The position numbers were made by a program, and so were the translations under genes. This document shows, one piece after another, positions 35,738 through 44,629 of a stretch of 64,000 bases of DNA (within the stretch, counting starts at the first letter, position 1; each line of letters opens with the position of its first letter). The notes beneath the pieces are model-generated. The model worked only from the letters and a program-made list of their open reading frames with translations. It made no database searches and was not told the DNA's origin. Source of the DNA: an uncultured Prevotella sp. (GTDB lineage Bacteria; Bacteroidota; Bacteroidia; Bacteroidales; Bacteroidaceae); the NCBI GenBank assembly GCA_946548065.1, contig CAMNPM010000003.1, positions 1-64,000 on the forward strand, given 5' to 3'.

Positions 35738-36736
35738 TTAGGGCAGCTTGCGGAACACGGTGATTCGCAGCAAGACCTCCAGCAGCAGCAGCAGGGCGGC
35801 AGCAAGGGCAAAGGGTTGGTAAGCCTCGTATTTCTTGCTAAATTTTTTTACATTCAGCTTCGATTTCTCCAGCTTGTCAATCTCCTTATATATGTTCTGC
35901 AGCTCACGATTGTTAGTGGCACGGTAGAAGTCACCCTCAGTAGCCCGGGCGATATCTTGTAGCGTCTGGGTGTCTATCTCCACCGGGATGTTCACATACT
36001 GTATGCCACCACCTACCTGCATGGGATACGGAGCCACCTTATTGGTACCCACGCCAATGGTGTAGACTCGTATGCCCAGGCTCTTGGCTATCTCAGCTGC
36101 CGTCATCGGAGACAGGTCTCCACGATTGTTCGAGCCATCGGTCAGCAGTATCACGACACGGCTTTTGGCCTTCGAGTCTTTCAGTCGGCTCACGGCATTG
36201 GCCAGTCCCATGCCAATAGCCGTACCGTCTTCTATCAGTCCGCGGGCGGCAATGTCGGTTCTGACACCCTGTAGCAGATTGAGCAGCGAGGCATGGTCGG
36301 TGGTCATCGGACACTGGGTGAATGCCTCGCCTGCAAAAATTGTCAGACCGATATTGTCATCAGTACGACCCACTATGAACTCTGCAGCCACTTGCTTGGC
36401 AGCTTCCATGCGATTGGGCTTTAGATCTTCGGCAAGCATGGAAGTAGAAACGTCCATAGCCAGCATGATATCGATACCTTCCACCGTTTGGTTCTTCCAA
36501 GAGTTCTGTGTTTGCGGTCGTGCCAGCACTAATACCACGAGCACGAAAACCACTATGCGCAGCAGGGGCTGCAGAGGCATCAGCACCACCTTCCAAGAGC
36601 GCGGAGCAAAGCGAAACACACTGGTGTCGCTCATCCGCATTGTAGGTTCGCTCTTCTTCCTGTATAGCAGATACCATATTATATAAGGTATCAGCAACAG
36701 CAGCAGCAACAGATATTCCTTATTGGCAAATTCCAT
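35738..36736 (-). CDS. batA: BatA, von Willebrand A domain membrane protein
   Basis: 332-aa inner-membrane protein with two N-terminal helices, a vWA domain (MIDAS DVSTSM at about residue 95, LTDGSNNRGD later) and a C-terminal helix. It is the first of two vWA proteins in the bat operon and is proposed to act with MoxR AAA+ ATPase in folding or metal-dependent assembly of envelope proteins; inactivation of bat genes reduced aerotolerance in Bacteroides fragilis. It is 29 bp upstream of batBC. Confidence 0.93.
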   Translation of the reverse strand: MEFANKEYLLLLLLLIPYIIWYLLYRKKSEPTMRMSDTSVFRFAPRSWKVVLMPLQPLLRIVVFVLVVLVLARPQTQNSWKNQTVEGIDIMLAMDVSTSMLAEDLKPNRMEAAKQVAAEFIVGRTDDNIGLTIFAGEAFTQCPMTTDHASLLNLLQGVRTDIAARGLIEDGTAIGMGLANAVSRLKDSKAKSRVVILLTDGSNNRGDLSPMTAAEIAKSLGIRVYTIGVGTNKVAPYPMQVGGGIQYVNIPVEIDTQTLQDIARATEGDFYRATNNRELQNIYKEIDKLEKSKLNVKKFSKKYEAYQPFALAAALLLLLEVLLRITVFRKLP

Positions 36737-36738
36737 CT

Positions 36739-37782
36739 CTAAATCAACAATAGATAAACACTATACACTATATAGCAGAACAGCACTATAACAACTGCGG
36801 CCAAGGCCCAAATGACAGTTTTCAGGATGCGGCGCTCCTTCTGCGAACGCTGGTCAGCCTCCGACAGTTCCGGCTTCTGCACCTCTTCGACAGGTTGGTT
36901 CTCCTGCTTCGTCTGATTGATGAAGTCAATGGCATTCACCAGGTTGGCGTCATTCTCATTAATCAGCGTCGAGTATTTGGCGAACTTCACCAGATCGGCT
37001 GTCAGGAACAACTGTCGCAGCTCGTCCAGCGACTGCTGGTCGCCGGTAGACGTCAGTCGCTCGATAATCTCGGTGCTGGTCATCTCCATGGCCGAGAATC
37101 CATAGCGTTCCTCAATATACTTGCGCAGCGTATCGGTCAATTTGGTATAGTACTCTTTCTGATTCTCCGAGTTCACCATCTTGTCGGCCTTGATTTGTTC
37201 TATCTCCTTCATGGCTTTCTGGTGAGGCAGCAGGCGCTTGACAATCTTGATACGGGCTATCACGGGCTTGTTGTCGCGCAAACGCAGATACAGGTAATAG
37301 CACAGAGCTATCAGCACCAGCACCAGCACACTGAACCAGAAGGCCGGTGCCCAGTCGTTCCACTGGAACGGATTGTCTTGCACGTCTTTCGGACCGAAGA
37401 ATTTATTCAGCTGCGTGGTGTCCACCTCCACCTCAACCACTTTTAGTGCCAGCTCCGAGGTTTGCCGTTCCTTGCCGTTTACCTTCACCTTGAAAGGAGG
37501 CAGAGGGTATAGCTTACCGTCAAACGAAGTCAGCACGATGGTCATCGTCTGGCTTGTCGGATGCTGGGTAGAAAGTATCTCCACACCCGGTACTAACATC
37601 TGACGGGCCTGCAACTGGGGCCATTCCACCTTCAAGTCCCCCTCTCCCTCCACGGTCAGTGTCACCACAGCCTGCTCGCCTATCATCATTTCAATAGGGT
37701 CTATCGTGGCCTTCACGCTCTGAGCAGAGGCCACACACAGGGTGAAGAGCAAAGCAACGACGGAAATAATAGTCTTTCTCAT
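36739..37782 (-). CDS. Bat-operon membrane protein (unnamed)
   Basis: 347-aa protein with a signal peptide (VASAQ), an extracytoplasmic Ig-like region related in style to BatD, a membrane helix (about 160-182, FWFSVLVLVLIALCYYLYL), a cytoplasmic helical domain (KAMKEIEQIK...) and a second helix at the C-terminus. It is positioned between DUF58 and batA, where Bacteroidota bat operons usually carry such a protein. Its start overlaps the DUF58 stop by one base. Likely a partner of the vWA proteins. Confidence 0.8.
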   Translation of the reverse strand: MRKTIISVVALLFTLCVASAQSVKATIDPIEMMIGEQAVVTLTVEGEGDLKVEWPQLQARQMLVPGVEILSTQHPTSQTMTIVLTSFDGKLYPLPPFKVKVNGKERQTSELALKVVEVEVDTTQLNKFFGPKDVQDNPFQWNDWAPAFWFSVLVLVLIALCYYLYLRLRDNKPVIARIKIVKRLLPHQKAMKEIEQIKADKMVNSENQKEYYTKLTDTLRKYIEERYGFSAMEMTSTEIIERLTSTGDQQSLDELRQLFLTADLVKFAKYSTLINENDANLVNAIDFINQTKQENQPVEEVQKPELSEADQRSQKERRILKTVIWALAAVVIVLFCYIVYSVYLLLI

Positions 37783-38651
37783 TAGCTTCTTTGTTTAAAC
37801 AACATCAGCAGGGCTTTCACATAGTCTTCATTAGTGGCCATAGACACCAGGTCGACATTACTCTTATTCATCGTCTCACGCAACTTCTCCTGTCGCTGAT
37901 GCCAATACTTCTCATACGATTGTCGTAGCCTGCGGCTCGATGTGTCGATATACTGCTCAAACCCTGTCTCTGCATCCACTATGCGCATCAGTCCCACATC
38001 GGGCAACTCGCGAGCTCGCTGGTCGTACACCTGCAGTGCCACCACATCGTGCTTGCGGTTGGCTATCTGAAGCGGCTGCAGGAAGTCTTGCCGCACGTAG
38101 AAGTCGCTCAGCACAAAGGCCGTACACCGCCGCTTGGCAACGCTGGTCAGGAACTCTAGTGCCTGCTTCACATCGGTTCGCTTCGACTCTGGTTTAAAAT
38201 CCAGCATCTCGCGAATGATGTAGAGGATGTGCTTGCGTCCCTTCTTGGGAGGAATATATTTCTCAATGCGGTCTGAGAAGAACACCACACCTATCTTGTC
38301 GTTGTTCTGGATGGCCGAAAAGGCTATCGTGGCTGCTATCTCCGTCACCATGTCGCGTTTCATCTGGCGCTGCGTTCCGAAGTCCAGCGAGCCACTGACA
38401 TCAATCAGCAACATCACCGTTAGCTCGCGTTCCTCCTCGAACACCTTGACATAGGGCCGATGGAAGCGGGCTGTCACGTTCCAGTCGATATCGCGCACAT
38501 CGTCGCCATATTGGTACTCGCGCACCTCGCTAAAGGCCATACCCCTGCCCTTGAATGCTGAGTGATACTGCCCTGCAAAGACGTTCGAGCTCAGGCCACG
38601 AGCCTTGATCTCTATCTTCCTTACCTTTTTTAATATCTCACTAGTCTCCAT
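37782..38651 (-). CDS. DUF58 domain protein
   Basis: 289-aa cytoplasmic protein of the DUF58 family, which is nearly always encoded next to MoxR ATPases. The signature GRGMAFSEVREYQYGDDVRDIDWNVTARFHRPYVK is present in parts (DIDWNVTAR) and a degenerate vWA-like fold follows (LLIDVSGSLDFG). It is the second gene of the moxR-bat operon. The N-terminal codons METSE contain ACTAGTGAG, which fits the 9-bp repeat just upstream. Confidence 0.93.
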   Translation of the reverse strand: METSEILKKVRKIEIKARGLSSNVFAGQYHSAFKGRGMAFSEVREYQYGDDVRDIDWNVTARFHRPYVKVFEEERELTVMLLIDVSGSLDFGTQRQMKRDMVTEIAATIAFSAIQNNDKIGVVFFSDRIEKYIPPKKGRKHILYIIREMLDFKPESKRTDVKQALEFLTSVAKRRCTAFVLSDFYVRQDFLQPLQIANRKHDVVALQVYDQRARELPDVGLMRIVDAETGFEQYIDTSSRRLRQSYEKYWHQRQEKLRETMNKSNVDLVSMATNEDYVKALLMLFKQRS

Positions 38652-38659
38652 AATTTGGT

Positions 38660-38704
38660 TTGCCTAGTTTTCCTAGTATGCCTAGGTCTCCTAGTTTTCC
38701 TAGT
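38660..38704 (-). repeat. 9-bp CTAG repeat x5, moxR/DUF58 spacer
   Basis: Five nonamers in perfect register on the plus strand: ttgcctagt, tttcctagt, atgcctagg, tctcctagt, tttcctagt. They fill almost the entire spacer between the moxR stop (38707) and the DUF58 start (38651). Confidence 0.92.
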
Positions 38705-38706
38705 CT

Positions 38707-39702
38707 TTAGGGAACCTCCACCTTATTGATAATCTTCGAGACAATCTCCTCGCTGGTGACGTTGCTGGCCTCAGCTTCATAGGTTAGGCCTATGCGGTGG
38801 CGCAGCACATCGTGGGCTACGGCTCTCACATCCTCAGGCACCACATAGCCGCGACGCTTAATGAAGGCATAGGCACGGGCTGCCTTTGCCAGGTTGATGC
38901 TGGCACGGGGTGAGCCGCCAAACGATATCATATCCTTCATATCCTTCAACCCGTAGCGGTCGGGATAGCGAGTGGCAAACACGATGTCGGCGATATACTG
39001 CTCTATCTTCTCGTCCAGATACACCTCGCGCACTACCTGGCGGGCCTTCAGAATCTCCTCGGCGGTAGTCACGGGGGTCACACGGGGCAGCCCTTCGCCA
39101 ATGTTCTCACGGATAATCTTCTTCTCCTCCTCAATGGTGGGATAGCCGATTACCACCTTCAGCATGAAACGGTCTACCTGAGCTTCTGGCAGCGGATAGG
39201 TCCCCTCTTGCTCTATCGGGTTCTGCGTAGCCATCACCAGGAAGGGATTAGGAAGGTCAAAGGTATCGCTGCCTATAGTCACCTGCTTCTCCTGCATGGC
39301 TTCCAGCAACGCGCTCTGCACCTTGGCGGGAGCACGGTTAATTTCATCAGCCAGCACGAAGTTAGCAAACACAGGGCCGCGTTTCACATTAAACTTCTCG
39401 TCCTTCTGTGAATAGATGAGCGTTCCCGTCACGTCAGCCGGCAACAGGTCGGGCGTAAACTGAATACGGCTATAGGTAGCATCAATCAGTTGTGACAGCG
39501 TCTTGATGGCAAGTGTCTTGGCCAGACCGGGGACACCCTCCAGTAGTATATTGCCGTCGCTCAGAAGACCTATCAGCAACGAGTCTACCAGATGTCTCTG
39601 TCCCACTATCACACGATCCATACCCGTTACCAGGTTGGTCACGAATCCACTTTGTTGTTCTATCCGGATATTCAGTTCACGGATGTCAATAGCTTCTGCC
39701 AT
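38707..39702 (-). CDS. moxR: MoxR-family AAA+ ATPase
   Basis: 331-aa AAA+ chaperone-like ATPase. Walker A is EGVPGLAKT (about residue 56), Walker B VLADEINRAPAK, sensor 1 MATQNPIEQEGTYPLPEAQ, and the C-terminal lid follows. It heads the seven-gene moxR-DUF58-bat-PAP2 run. The family couples ATP hydrolysis to activation or assembly of vWA-partnered proteins. A -7 box lies 39 bp upstream of the ATG. Confidence 0.95.
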   Translation of the reverse strand: MAEAIDIRELNIRIEQQSGFVTNLVTGMDRVIVGQRHLVDSLLIGLLSDGNILLEGVPGLAKTLAIKTLSQLIDATYSRIQFTPDLLPADVTGTLIYSQKDEKFNVKRGPVFANFVLADEINRAPAKVQSALLEAMQEKQVTIGSDTFDLPNPFLVMATQNPIEQEGTYPLPEAQVDRFMLKVVIGYPTIEEEKKIIRENIGEGLPRVTPVTTAEEILKARQVVREVYLDEKIEQYIADIVFATRYPDRYGLKDMKDMISFGGSPRASINLAKAARAYAFIKRRGYVVPEDVRAVAHDVLRHRIGLTYEAEASNVTSEEIVSKIINKVEVP

Positions 39703-39740
39703 AATATTACTTTTTTACCTTTTTACTTTTAATTTGGGTG

Positions 39741-39748
39741 CAAAAGTA
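39741..39748 (-). promoter_or_regulatory. Promoter -7 box of the moxR-bat operon
   Basis: On the minus strand TACTTTTG, matching TAnnTTTG, 39 bp before the moxR ATG. I see no clear -33 match. The rest of the 255-bp divergent spacer (39703-39957) is AT-rich. Confidence 0.6.
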
Positions 39749-39898
39749 CTCATTTTCCCTGTCATAACGCACATCAGCACAACTAAATAATATTAAAATA
39801 TTATAAGAGTTTTTTTTATGACCTGCTCTTCGGCCATCCTGCCCCGTTTTTCTGGCTACCAAAAGAAGCGACACTTCATCAAAAAAGCGTTTGACAAT

Positions 39899-39929
39899 TT
39901 TGCAGTTAACAAGAAAAGTTGTAAATTTG
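39899..39929 (+). promoter_or_regulatory. Promoter of the 276-aa outer-membrane protein gene
   Basis: TTTG (39899-39902), 19 bp, TAAATTTG (39922-39929): full consensus. The leader would be about 24 nt. Confidence 0.8.
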
Positions 39930-39957
39930 CAAGTGAAATAAAAAAACACTAACGTTT

Positions 39958-40788
39958 ATGAAGAAGAAACTATTATTGGTTTGGGCAATGACTGTAACAG
40001 GATTGTCACCCATGACTGCCCAGGAGATGACAACTGAAGACTTAGGCATTTTCAATCACCTCGGTGCCGCTGTCGGAGTGGGAACAACAGGTATCAGCGT
40101 GGAACTTGCCGCCCCGCTGACATCGTACGTCGCAGTGCGTGGCGGTGTGAACATCATGCCCGCCTTCAAGTATAACGACGACTTCAGGCTGAACTACAAA
40201 CTTGACGGCACGGCGCAGCGAGTTGTCGACGAGCAAGGCAAGGTGCTACCCGACAAAGTTAGCATCCAGGGCAAGCCGAGCATGACGACGGGCCACCTGC
40301 TGTTCGACATCTTCCCCTTCCGAAGCAGCAGCTTCCATCTGACGGCCGGTGCCTACTTTGGTGGCGAGAACGTTGTGAACGTATATAACAAAGATGACGG
40401 AGCACTCAGTATGGTCAGCGAAGTGAACAAAGCCCTTATTGCTGCCGGCATAGCCGACCCTGCGACACACGACAACATGATAGGTGTGAGCCTGGGCAAC
40501 TACTTCCTCACTCCCGACAGGAACGGCAACGTGAAGGCCGACATCAAGGTGAGCGCATTCCGTCCCTATCTCGGTTTCGGCTTTGGTCGCCCCGTACCCA
40601 CGAAGAGCCGTTTCACATGCAACTTCGACATGGGTGTGCAGTTCTGGGGCAAGCCCAAGGTGATGGTCGAGGGCAATGAGCTGTCTGAGTCCGACACCGA
40701 CGGCAAGGACGGCGGCGTGATGAAGGTCATCTCAAAGATTGCGGTATGGCCAGTCATCAGTATACGTCTGGTGGGCAGAATCCTCTGA
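39958..40788 (+). CDS. Predicted outer-membrane beta-barrel protein
   Basis: 276-aa exported protein with a clear signal peptide (MKKKLLLVWAMTVTG...MTAQ). The remainder alternates polar and aromatic residues in short strands (AVRGGVNIMPAF, SSSFHLTAGAYFGGENV, PYLGFGFGRPV, MGVQFWGKPKVMV) and ends ISIRLVGRIL, as expected for a small porin-like barrel. I do not recognise a named family. It is monocistronic, with its own strong promoter, and convergent with the HU-LysM gene. Confidence 0.82.
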   Translation: MKKKLLLVWAMTVTGLSPMTAQEMTTEDLGIFNHLGAAVGVGTTGISVELAAPLTSYVAVRGGVNIMPAFKYNDDFRLNYKLDGTAQRVVDEQGKVLPDKVSIQGKPSMTTGHLLFDIFPFRSSSFHLTAGAYFGGENVVNVYNKDDGALSMVSEVNKALIAAGIADPATHDNMIGVSLGNYFLTPDRNGNVKADIKVSAFRPYLGFGFGRPVPTKSRFTCNFDMGVQFWGKPKVMVEGNELSESDTDGKDGGVMKVISKIAVWPVISIRLVGRIL

Positions 40789-40797
40789 CGACTTACG

Positions 40798-42000
40798 TTA
40801 CTGCTTGCGACGCTTTTTAAGCTGTAACTTTGGTATCTTGATGACCTGTCCCACTTTGACCTTCGGGTTCTGGGGCAGGTCGTTGAATACTTCGACGTAG
40901 CACTCCATATCCGGTCCCAGATGAGCCCGACAGATGCTGTAGAAAGTCTGCCCCGCCAAGACCTTCACCTCGTGGTCGAGTCCTACGATACGGTAAGCCC
41001 CCAGTCGTACGCGAACGTCCTTTTGGGCATATTTGTCTGGGGTCTCGGCATCTGGTTTGGTTGCTGGCTTATCTGCGGGTTTGACAGCAGGCTCAACCTT
41101 AGCGGGAGGAGCAATGGGTTCCACCTTGGCTGCTGCGGGAGCTGGTTGCAGCTGAGCCGGTTGCTGGTCGGGTTCGTCTTTGGCTGTGCCTTCGGGGAGC
41201 GTGTCCAGCGGGACAGCCTGCACCGTGTCGTGCACCACCACCGTATCAGGTGCCACAGACCGAGTTGCATGCTGAAAGCCATAATAATAGCCTCCGGCAG
41301 CCGACAACGCCATGAGTGTCAAGATGCCGAATGCAGCCAATATCCAGCGTCCCCTCGAACGTTCCTCCTCAGGTACATCGTCATCGACTGGCTGCTCGGC
41401 AGAGGCAGACTCTTCATCAGAGGATGGGGCTTCATCAGAGGAGGGGGCTTCATCAGAGGAGGGGGCTTCATTAGAGGCGGGGTCTTCATCAGAGGAGGAT
41501 TCTTCATCAAAGACTGGTTGTTCGGTTACGGGTTCATCTACAACAGCTACAATCTCCGACAGTTCATCCTCCATAAGCGCTTGAGATATGGTATCCTGCT
41601 CGGGAACAACAATTTGTTCGGGAACAACCTCCTGCTCAGAAACGACCTCCTGCTCTTCCTTGATATCAGCGAACTCAACACCCTCGTTGAGCACCACCGT
41701 CTCGAACTGCGAGAAGGGCTTGTTGACCAGTTCCTTCATGGTAGCATCGGGTGTAAACGACACTTTAGAGTGACCGTTGATGGTGACTCGCTCTCCCGTT
41801 CGCACACTGACACTCTCTCGAGCCTCGACATCAATGATTTTAAACGTACCCAGACCTTTCACCTTCACCAGCTGGTCGGTCTCCAACCGTTCCTGTATCA
41901 AGGCGAACATAGCCGATGCAAAAGCATTGGCCTCACGCTTCTCGAAGCCGTTCTTCTGAACCAGAATGGCGGCAATCTCCTGAATCGTCATCTTTCCCAT
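40798..42000 (-). CDS. HU-domain protein with transmembrane helix and C-terminal LysM-like domain
   Basis: About 400 aa. Residues 1-90 are an HU/IHF-type DNA-binding domain (MTIQEIAAILVQKNGF, KVKGLGTFKIIDVEARESV). An acidic linker with EAPSSD repeats follows, then one membrane helix (WILAAFGILTLMALSAAGGYYYGF, about 222-245), a Pro/Ala/Lys spacer, and a LysM-like domain (VLAGQTFYSICRAHLG...VKVGQVIKIPKL). With the HU end inside and the LysM end outside, the protein could tether the nucleoid to the cell wall. The ORF opens at 42036, but I chose 42000, where ATG overlaps the stop of the preceding HU gene by one base (TAATG). Confidence 0.88.
   Translation of the reverse strand: MGKMTIQEIAAILVQKNGFEKREANAFASAMFALIQERLETDQLVKVKGLGTFKIIDVEARESVSVRTGERVTINGHSKVSFTPDATMKELVNKPFSQFETVVLNEGVEFADIKEEQEVVSEQEVVPEQIVVPEQDTISQALMEDELSEIVAVVDEPVTEQPVFDEESSSDEDPASNEAPSSDEAPSSDEAPSSDEESASAEQPVDDDVPEEERSRGRWILAAFGILTLMALSAAGGYYYGFQHATRSVAPDTVVVHDTVQAVPLDTLPEGTAKDEPDQQPAQLQPAPAAAKVEPIAPPAKVEPAVKPADKPATKPDAETPDKYAQKDVRVRLGAYRIVGLDHEVKVLAGQTFYSICRAHLGPDMECYVEVFNDLPQNPKVKVGQVIKIPKLQLKKRRKQ
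41426..41497 (-). repeat. 18-bp repeat coding for EAPSSD units
   Basis: Plus-strand unit ggggcttcatcagaggag occurs at 41426 and 41444, with degenerate copies at 41462 and 41480. It encodes the acidic linker of the HU-LysM protein. Confidence 0.85.
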
Positions 42001-42287
42001 TATTGCTGCACTCCTCCTTTCAGTTTGTCTTTCCAAGTCTGGTTAGGCTTGAATGTAAGCACCAGCTTGGGTGGCACGAGCATGCGCTGTCCCGTGGAGG
42101 GGTTGACGATGACGCGTTCCAGTTTTTTCTTTGACTCGAAAGTACCGAAGTTTGGCACTTGCACACAGTTGTCTTCCTGAAAAGCATCCCCCATAGCGTT
42201 GATGATGTTGTCCACCAGCCTTTGGGTGTCTTTCAGAGAGTAGCCGGTGCGCTCAGCCAGCTCAGCAATAAATTCCTTGTTATTCAT
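42000..42287 (-). CDS. HU family DNA-binding protein
   Basis: 95-aa nucleoid-associated protein (MNNKEFIAELAERTGYSLKDTQ, FGTFESKKK, IVNPSTGQ, LTFKPNQTWKD). The ORF track extends it to 42461 through out-of-frame rimO sequence; MNNKEF at 42287 is the natural HU start. It overlaps the rimO 3' end by 8 bp and the following HU-LysM gene by 1 bp, so two HU-domain genes are translated in tandem. Confidence 0.92.
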   Translation of the reverse strand: MNNKEFIAELAERTGYSLKDTQRLVDNIINAMGDAFQEDNCVQVPNFGTFESKKKLERVIVNPSTGQRMLVPPKLVLTFKPNQTWKDKLKGGVQQ

Positions 42288-43596
42288 ATCGTGTCGTAGC
42301 GTATAAGTCAAACTCTTCTGCATCCGTAATACGTGCTTCGTAGAACTGGCCGACGACAAGTTGCTCGTCGGCAGGCAGCAAGACCTCGGGGTCGACCTCT
42401 GGCGAGCAGAACTCAGTGCGGCCAACAAACCAGCCGCCCTCCCTCCGGTCGATGATGACACGCAGAGTCTGTCCTATCTTGGCGGCCTCTATTTCTGCCG
42501 AGATATTCTGCTGCAGCCGCATCAGCTTGTCCAGCCTGGTCTGCTTGACCTCTGCGGGTACATCGTCGTCGTAGTGCTGAGCAGAGTAAGTTCCGTCCTC
42601 CTCGCTATAGGCGAAGGCTCCCATTCGTTCAAAGCGTGCCCAACGGGTGAAGTCCATCAGTTCGCAGAAGTCATCGTCTGTTTCGCCTGGGAAGCCCACC
42701 ATCAGTGTAGTGCGCAGATGGATGCCCGGCACCTCGCGCCGCATGCGTTCTACGAGTTCGTAGGTTTCCTGCTTGCTGAAGTGTCGCTGCATCCGCGTGA
42801 GCATATGGTCGGAGATGTGCTGCAAGGCTATATCCAGATAGCGGCAGACGTTAGGCCGTTCACGCATCACGCGCAACAGTTCCCAGGGGAAATGAGCGGG
42901 ATAGGCATAGTGCAGACGAATCCAGGCCACACCCTCAATCTGTGCCATCTGGTCAATCAGTTCTGCTATATGCTGTCGACCGTCGATGTCCACACCATAG
43001 TAGGTAAGTTCCTGTGCAATAATCTGAAACTCCTTCACGCCCCGACTCACCAACCATCTTACCTCGTCGAGAATATCCTGCTGCTGACGGCTCTGGTGAC
43101 GGCCCGTGATGAGCGGAATGGCACAGTAGGTACAATGCCGGTCGCAGCCCTCGCTGATTTTGATATAGGCATAGTGCGAGGGAGTCGTGATACGCCTGTG
43201 ACATAAGCCATCCGGCTTTCGCTCTACCCCACCCGCTGACGACTCCAGATCGTCGAGCAACTGCCGGTAGTTGAACTTCCCATACCATCCGTCAACCTCA
43301 GGAATCTCTGCTTCCAGATCAGCCAGATAGCGTTCTGACAGACATCCCATCACATAGAGCCGCTTTAGATGTCCTTCCGTCTTGGCCTGAGCCAGTTCGA
43401 GGATGGTGTCGATGCTTTCTTGCTTGGCATCCTCGATGAAGCCGCAGGTATTGACAACGGCTATCTGGCCCTGCGGGTTCTCTGCATCGTGCGTAACATG
43501 ATAGCCACGCGACTCAAAGAGCCCCATCAGCGTCTCCGAGTCTACCAGGTTCTTCGAGCATCCCAGCGTGATGAAATCTATAGTCGGTTTATTCAT
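42280..43596 (-). CDS. rimO: Ribosomal protein S12 methylthiotransferase
   Basis: Radical-SAM enzyme that methylthiolates Asp88 (E. coli numbering) of ribosomal protein S12. 438 aa. The N-terminal UPF0004 domain has the cluster cysteines (TLGCSKNLVDSE, VVNTCGFI, VMGCLSER), the radical-SAM motif is CDRHCTYCAIP, and a C-terminal TRAM domain follows. Overlaps ftsY by 8 bp and HU by 8 bp. Confidence 0.97.
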   Translation of the reverse strand: MNKPTIDFITLGCSKNLVDSETLMGLFESRGYHVTHDAENPQGQIAVVNTCGFIEDAKQESIDTILELAQAKTEGHLKRLYVMGCLSERYLADLEAEIPEVDGWYGKFNYRQLLDDLESSAGGVERKPDGLCHRRITTPSHYAYIKISEGCDRHCTYCAIPLITGRHQSRQQQDILDEVRWLVSRGVKEFQIIAQELTYYGVDIDGRQHIAELIDQMAQIEGVAWIRLHYAYPAHFPWELLRVMRERPNVCRYLDIALQHISDHMLTRMQRHFSKQETYELVERMRREVPGIHLRTTLMVGFPGETDDDFCELMDFTRWARFERMGAFAYSEEDGTYSAQHYDDDVPAEVKQTRLDKLMRLQQNISAEIEAAKIGQTLRVIIDRREGGWFVGRTEFCSPEVDPEVLLPADEQLVVGQFYEARITDAEEFDLYATTRYE

Positions 43597-44545
43597 TCTT
43601 GAACAGCGAGTCTACAAACTGCGTCTTGTTGAAGAGTTGCAGGTCGGTCATGCCTTCACCCAGTCCGATATACTTGACTGGCACCTTCAGTTGGTCGGAT
43701 ATTCCAATGACCACCCCTCCCTTTGCCGTGCCATCGAGCTTGGTAATGGCCAGCGAGGTTATCTGCGTGACGGCTGAGAACTGCCGGGCCTGCTCAAAGG
43801 CATTCTGTCCGGTAGAGCCGTCGAGCACCAACAGCACCTCGTCGGGTGCTTCGGGCAGCACTTTCTTCATCACGTCCTTGATTTTCTTCAACTCGTTCAT
43901 CAGTCCCACCTTGTTGTGCAGTCGGCCTGCCGTATCTATCAGCACCACGTCGGCACCATTGGCCTTGGCACTCTGCAGCGTGTCGAACGCCACCGAGGCA
44001 GGGTCGGAGCCCATCTGCTGCTTCACCACAGGCACTCCCACGCGCTCGCCCCAGATGCACAGCTGCTCTACGGCAGCAGCACGGAACGTATCGGCAGCAC
44101 CCAGGTAGACTTTCTTGCCTGCCTGCTTGAACTGCCACGCCAGCTTGCCTATCGTGGTGGTCTTGCCCACACCGTTGACACCTACCACGAGTATCACATA
44201 GGGCTTATGGTCGCTGGGCAAATCCCAGTTGTCGTTGTCATCACTGTTATTCTCTGCCAGCAGCGAGGCTATCTCGTCGCGCAAGATGCGGTTCAGTTCG
44301 GCGGTTGATACGTATTTGTCGCGAGCCACGCGCTCCTCGATGCGCTCAATAATTTTCAGAGTAGTCTCCACACCTACATCCGACGTGATGAGCACCTCCT
44401 CAAGATTGTCCAGCACATCATCGTCGACCTTCGACTTTCCAGCTACGGCTCGCGCCAGTTTGTCGAACACGCTCGACTTGGTTTTCTCAAGACCCTTGTC
44501 CAGCGTTTCCTTCTTGTCCTTATTAAAAAATCCAAATATACCCAT
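43589..44545 (-). CDS. ftsY: Signal recognition particle receptor FtsY
   Basis: SRP GTPase receptor that docks ribosome-nascent chains at the membrane. 318 aa without the long acidic N-terminal domain of E. coli. NG domain motifs: G1 GVNGVGKTTTIGKLA, DTFRAAAVEQL, G3 DTAGRLHNK, G4 TKLDGTAKGG. First gene of ftsY-rimO-HU-HU/LysM, all overlapping. Confidence 0.97.
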   Translation of the reverse strand: MGIFGFFNKDKKETLDKGLEKTKSSVFDKLARAVAGKSKVDDDVLDNLEEVLITSDVGVETTLKIIERIEERVARDKYVSTAELNRILRDEIASLLAENNSDDNDNWDLPSDHKPYVILVVGVNGVGKTTTIGKLAWQFKQAGKKVYLGAADTFRAAAVEQLCIWGERVGVPVVKQQMGSDPASVAFDTLQSAKANGADVVLIDTAGRLHNKVGLMNELKKIKDVMKKVLPEAPDEVLLVLDGSTGQNAFEQARQFSAVTQITSLAITKLDGTAKGGVVIGISDQLKVPVKYIGLGEGMTDLQLFNKTQFVDSLFKNE

Positions 44546-44564
44546 AGTTATAACTATTTGGCGA

Positions 44565-44572
44565 CAAAGGTA
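44565..44572 (-). promoter_or_regulatory. Promoter -7 box of the ftsY operon
   Basis: On the minus strand TACCTTTG, about 20 bp before the ftsY ATG and directly next to the T-tract of the upstream terminator. Confidence 0.65.
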
Positions 44573-44574
44573 AT

Positions 44575-44605
44575 AAAAAAAGCTGAAACTGCGAAGAGTT
44601 TCAGC
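44575..44605 (-). terminator. Terminator of the rpmB-rpmG-DUF4295 operon
   Basis: GCTGAAACT / AGTTTCAGC form a 9-bp stem with a 6-nt loop; on the minus strand it is followed by seven T residues. It lies 24 bp after the DUF4295 stop. Confidence 0.9.
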
Positions 44606-44629
44606 CTTTTCTATATAGTTTTTTTAATA

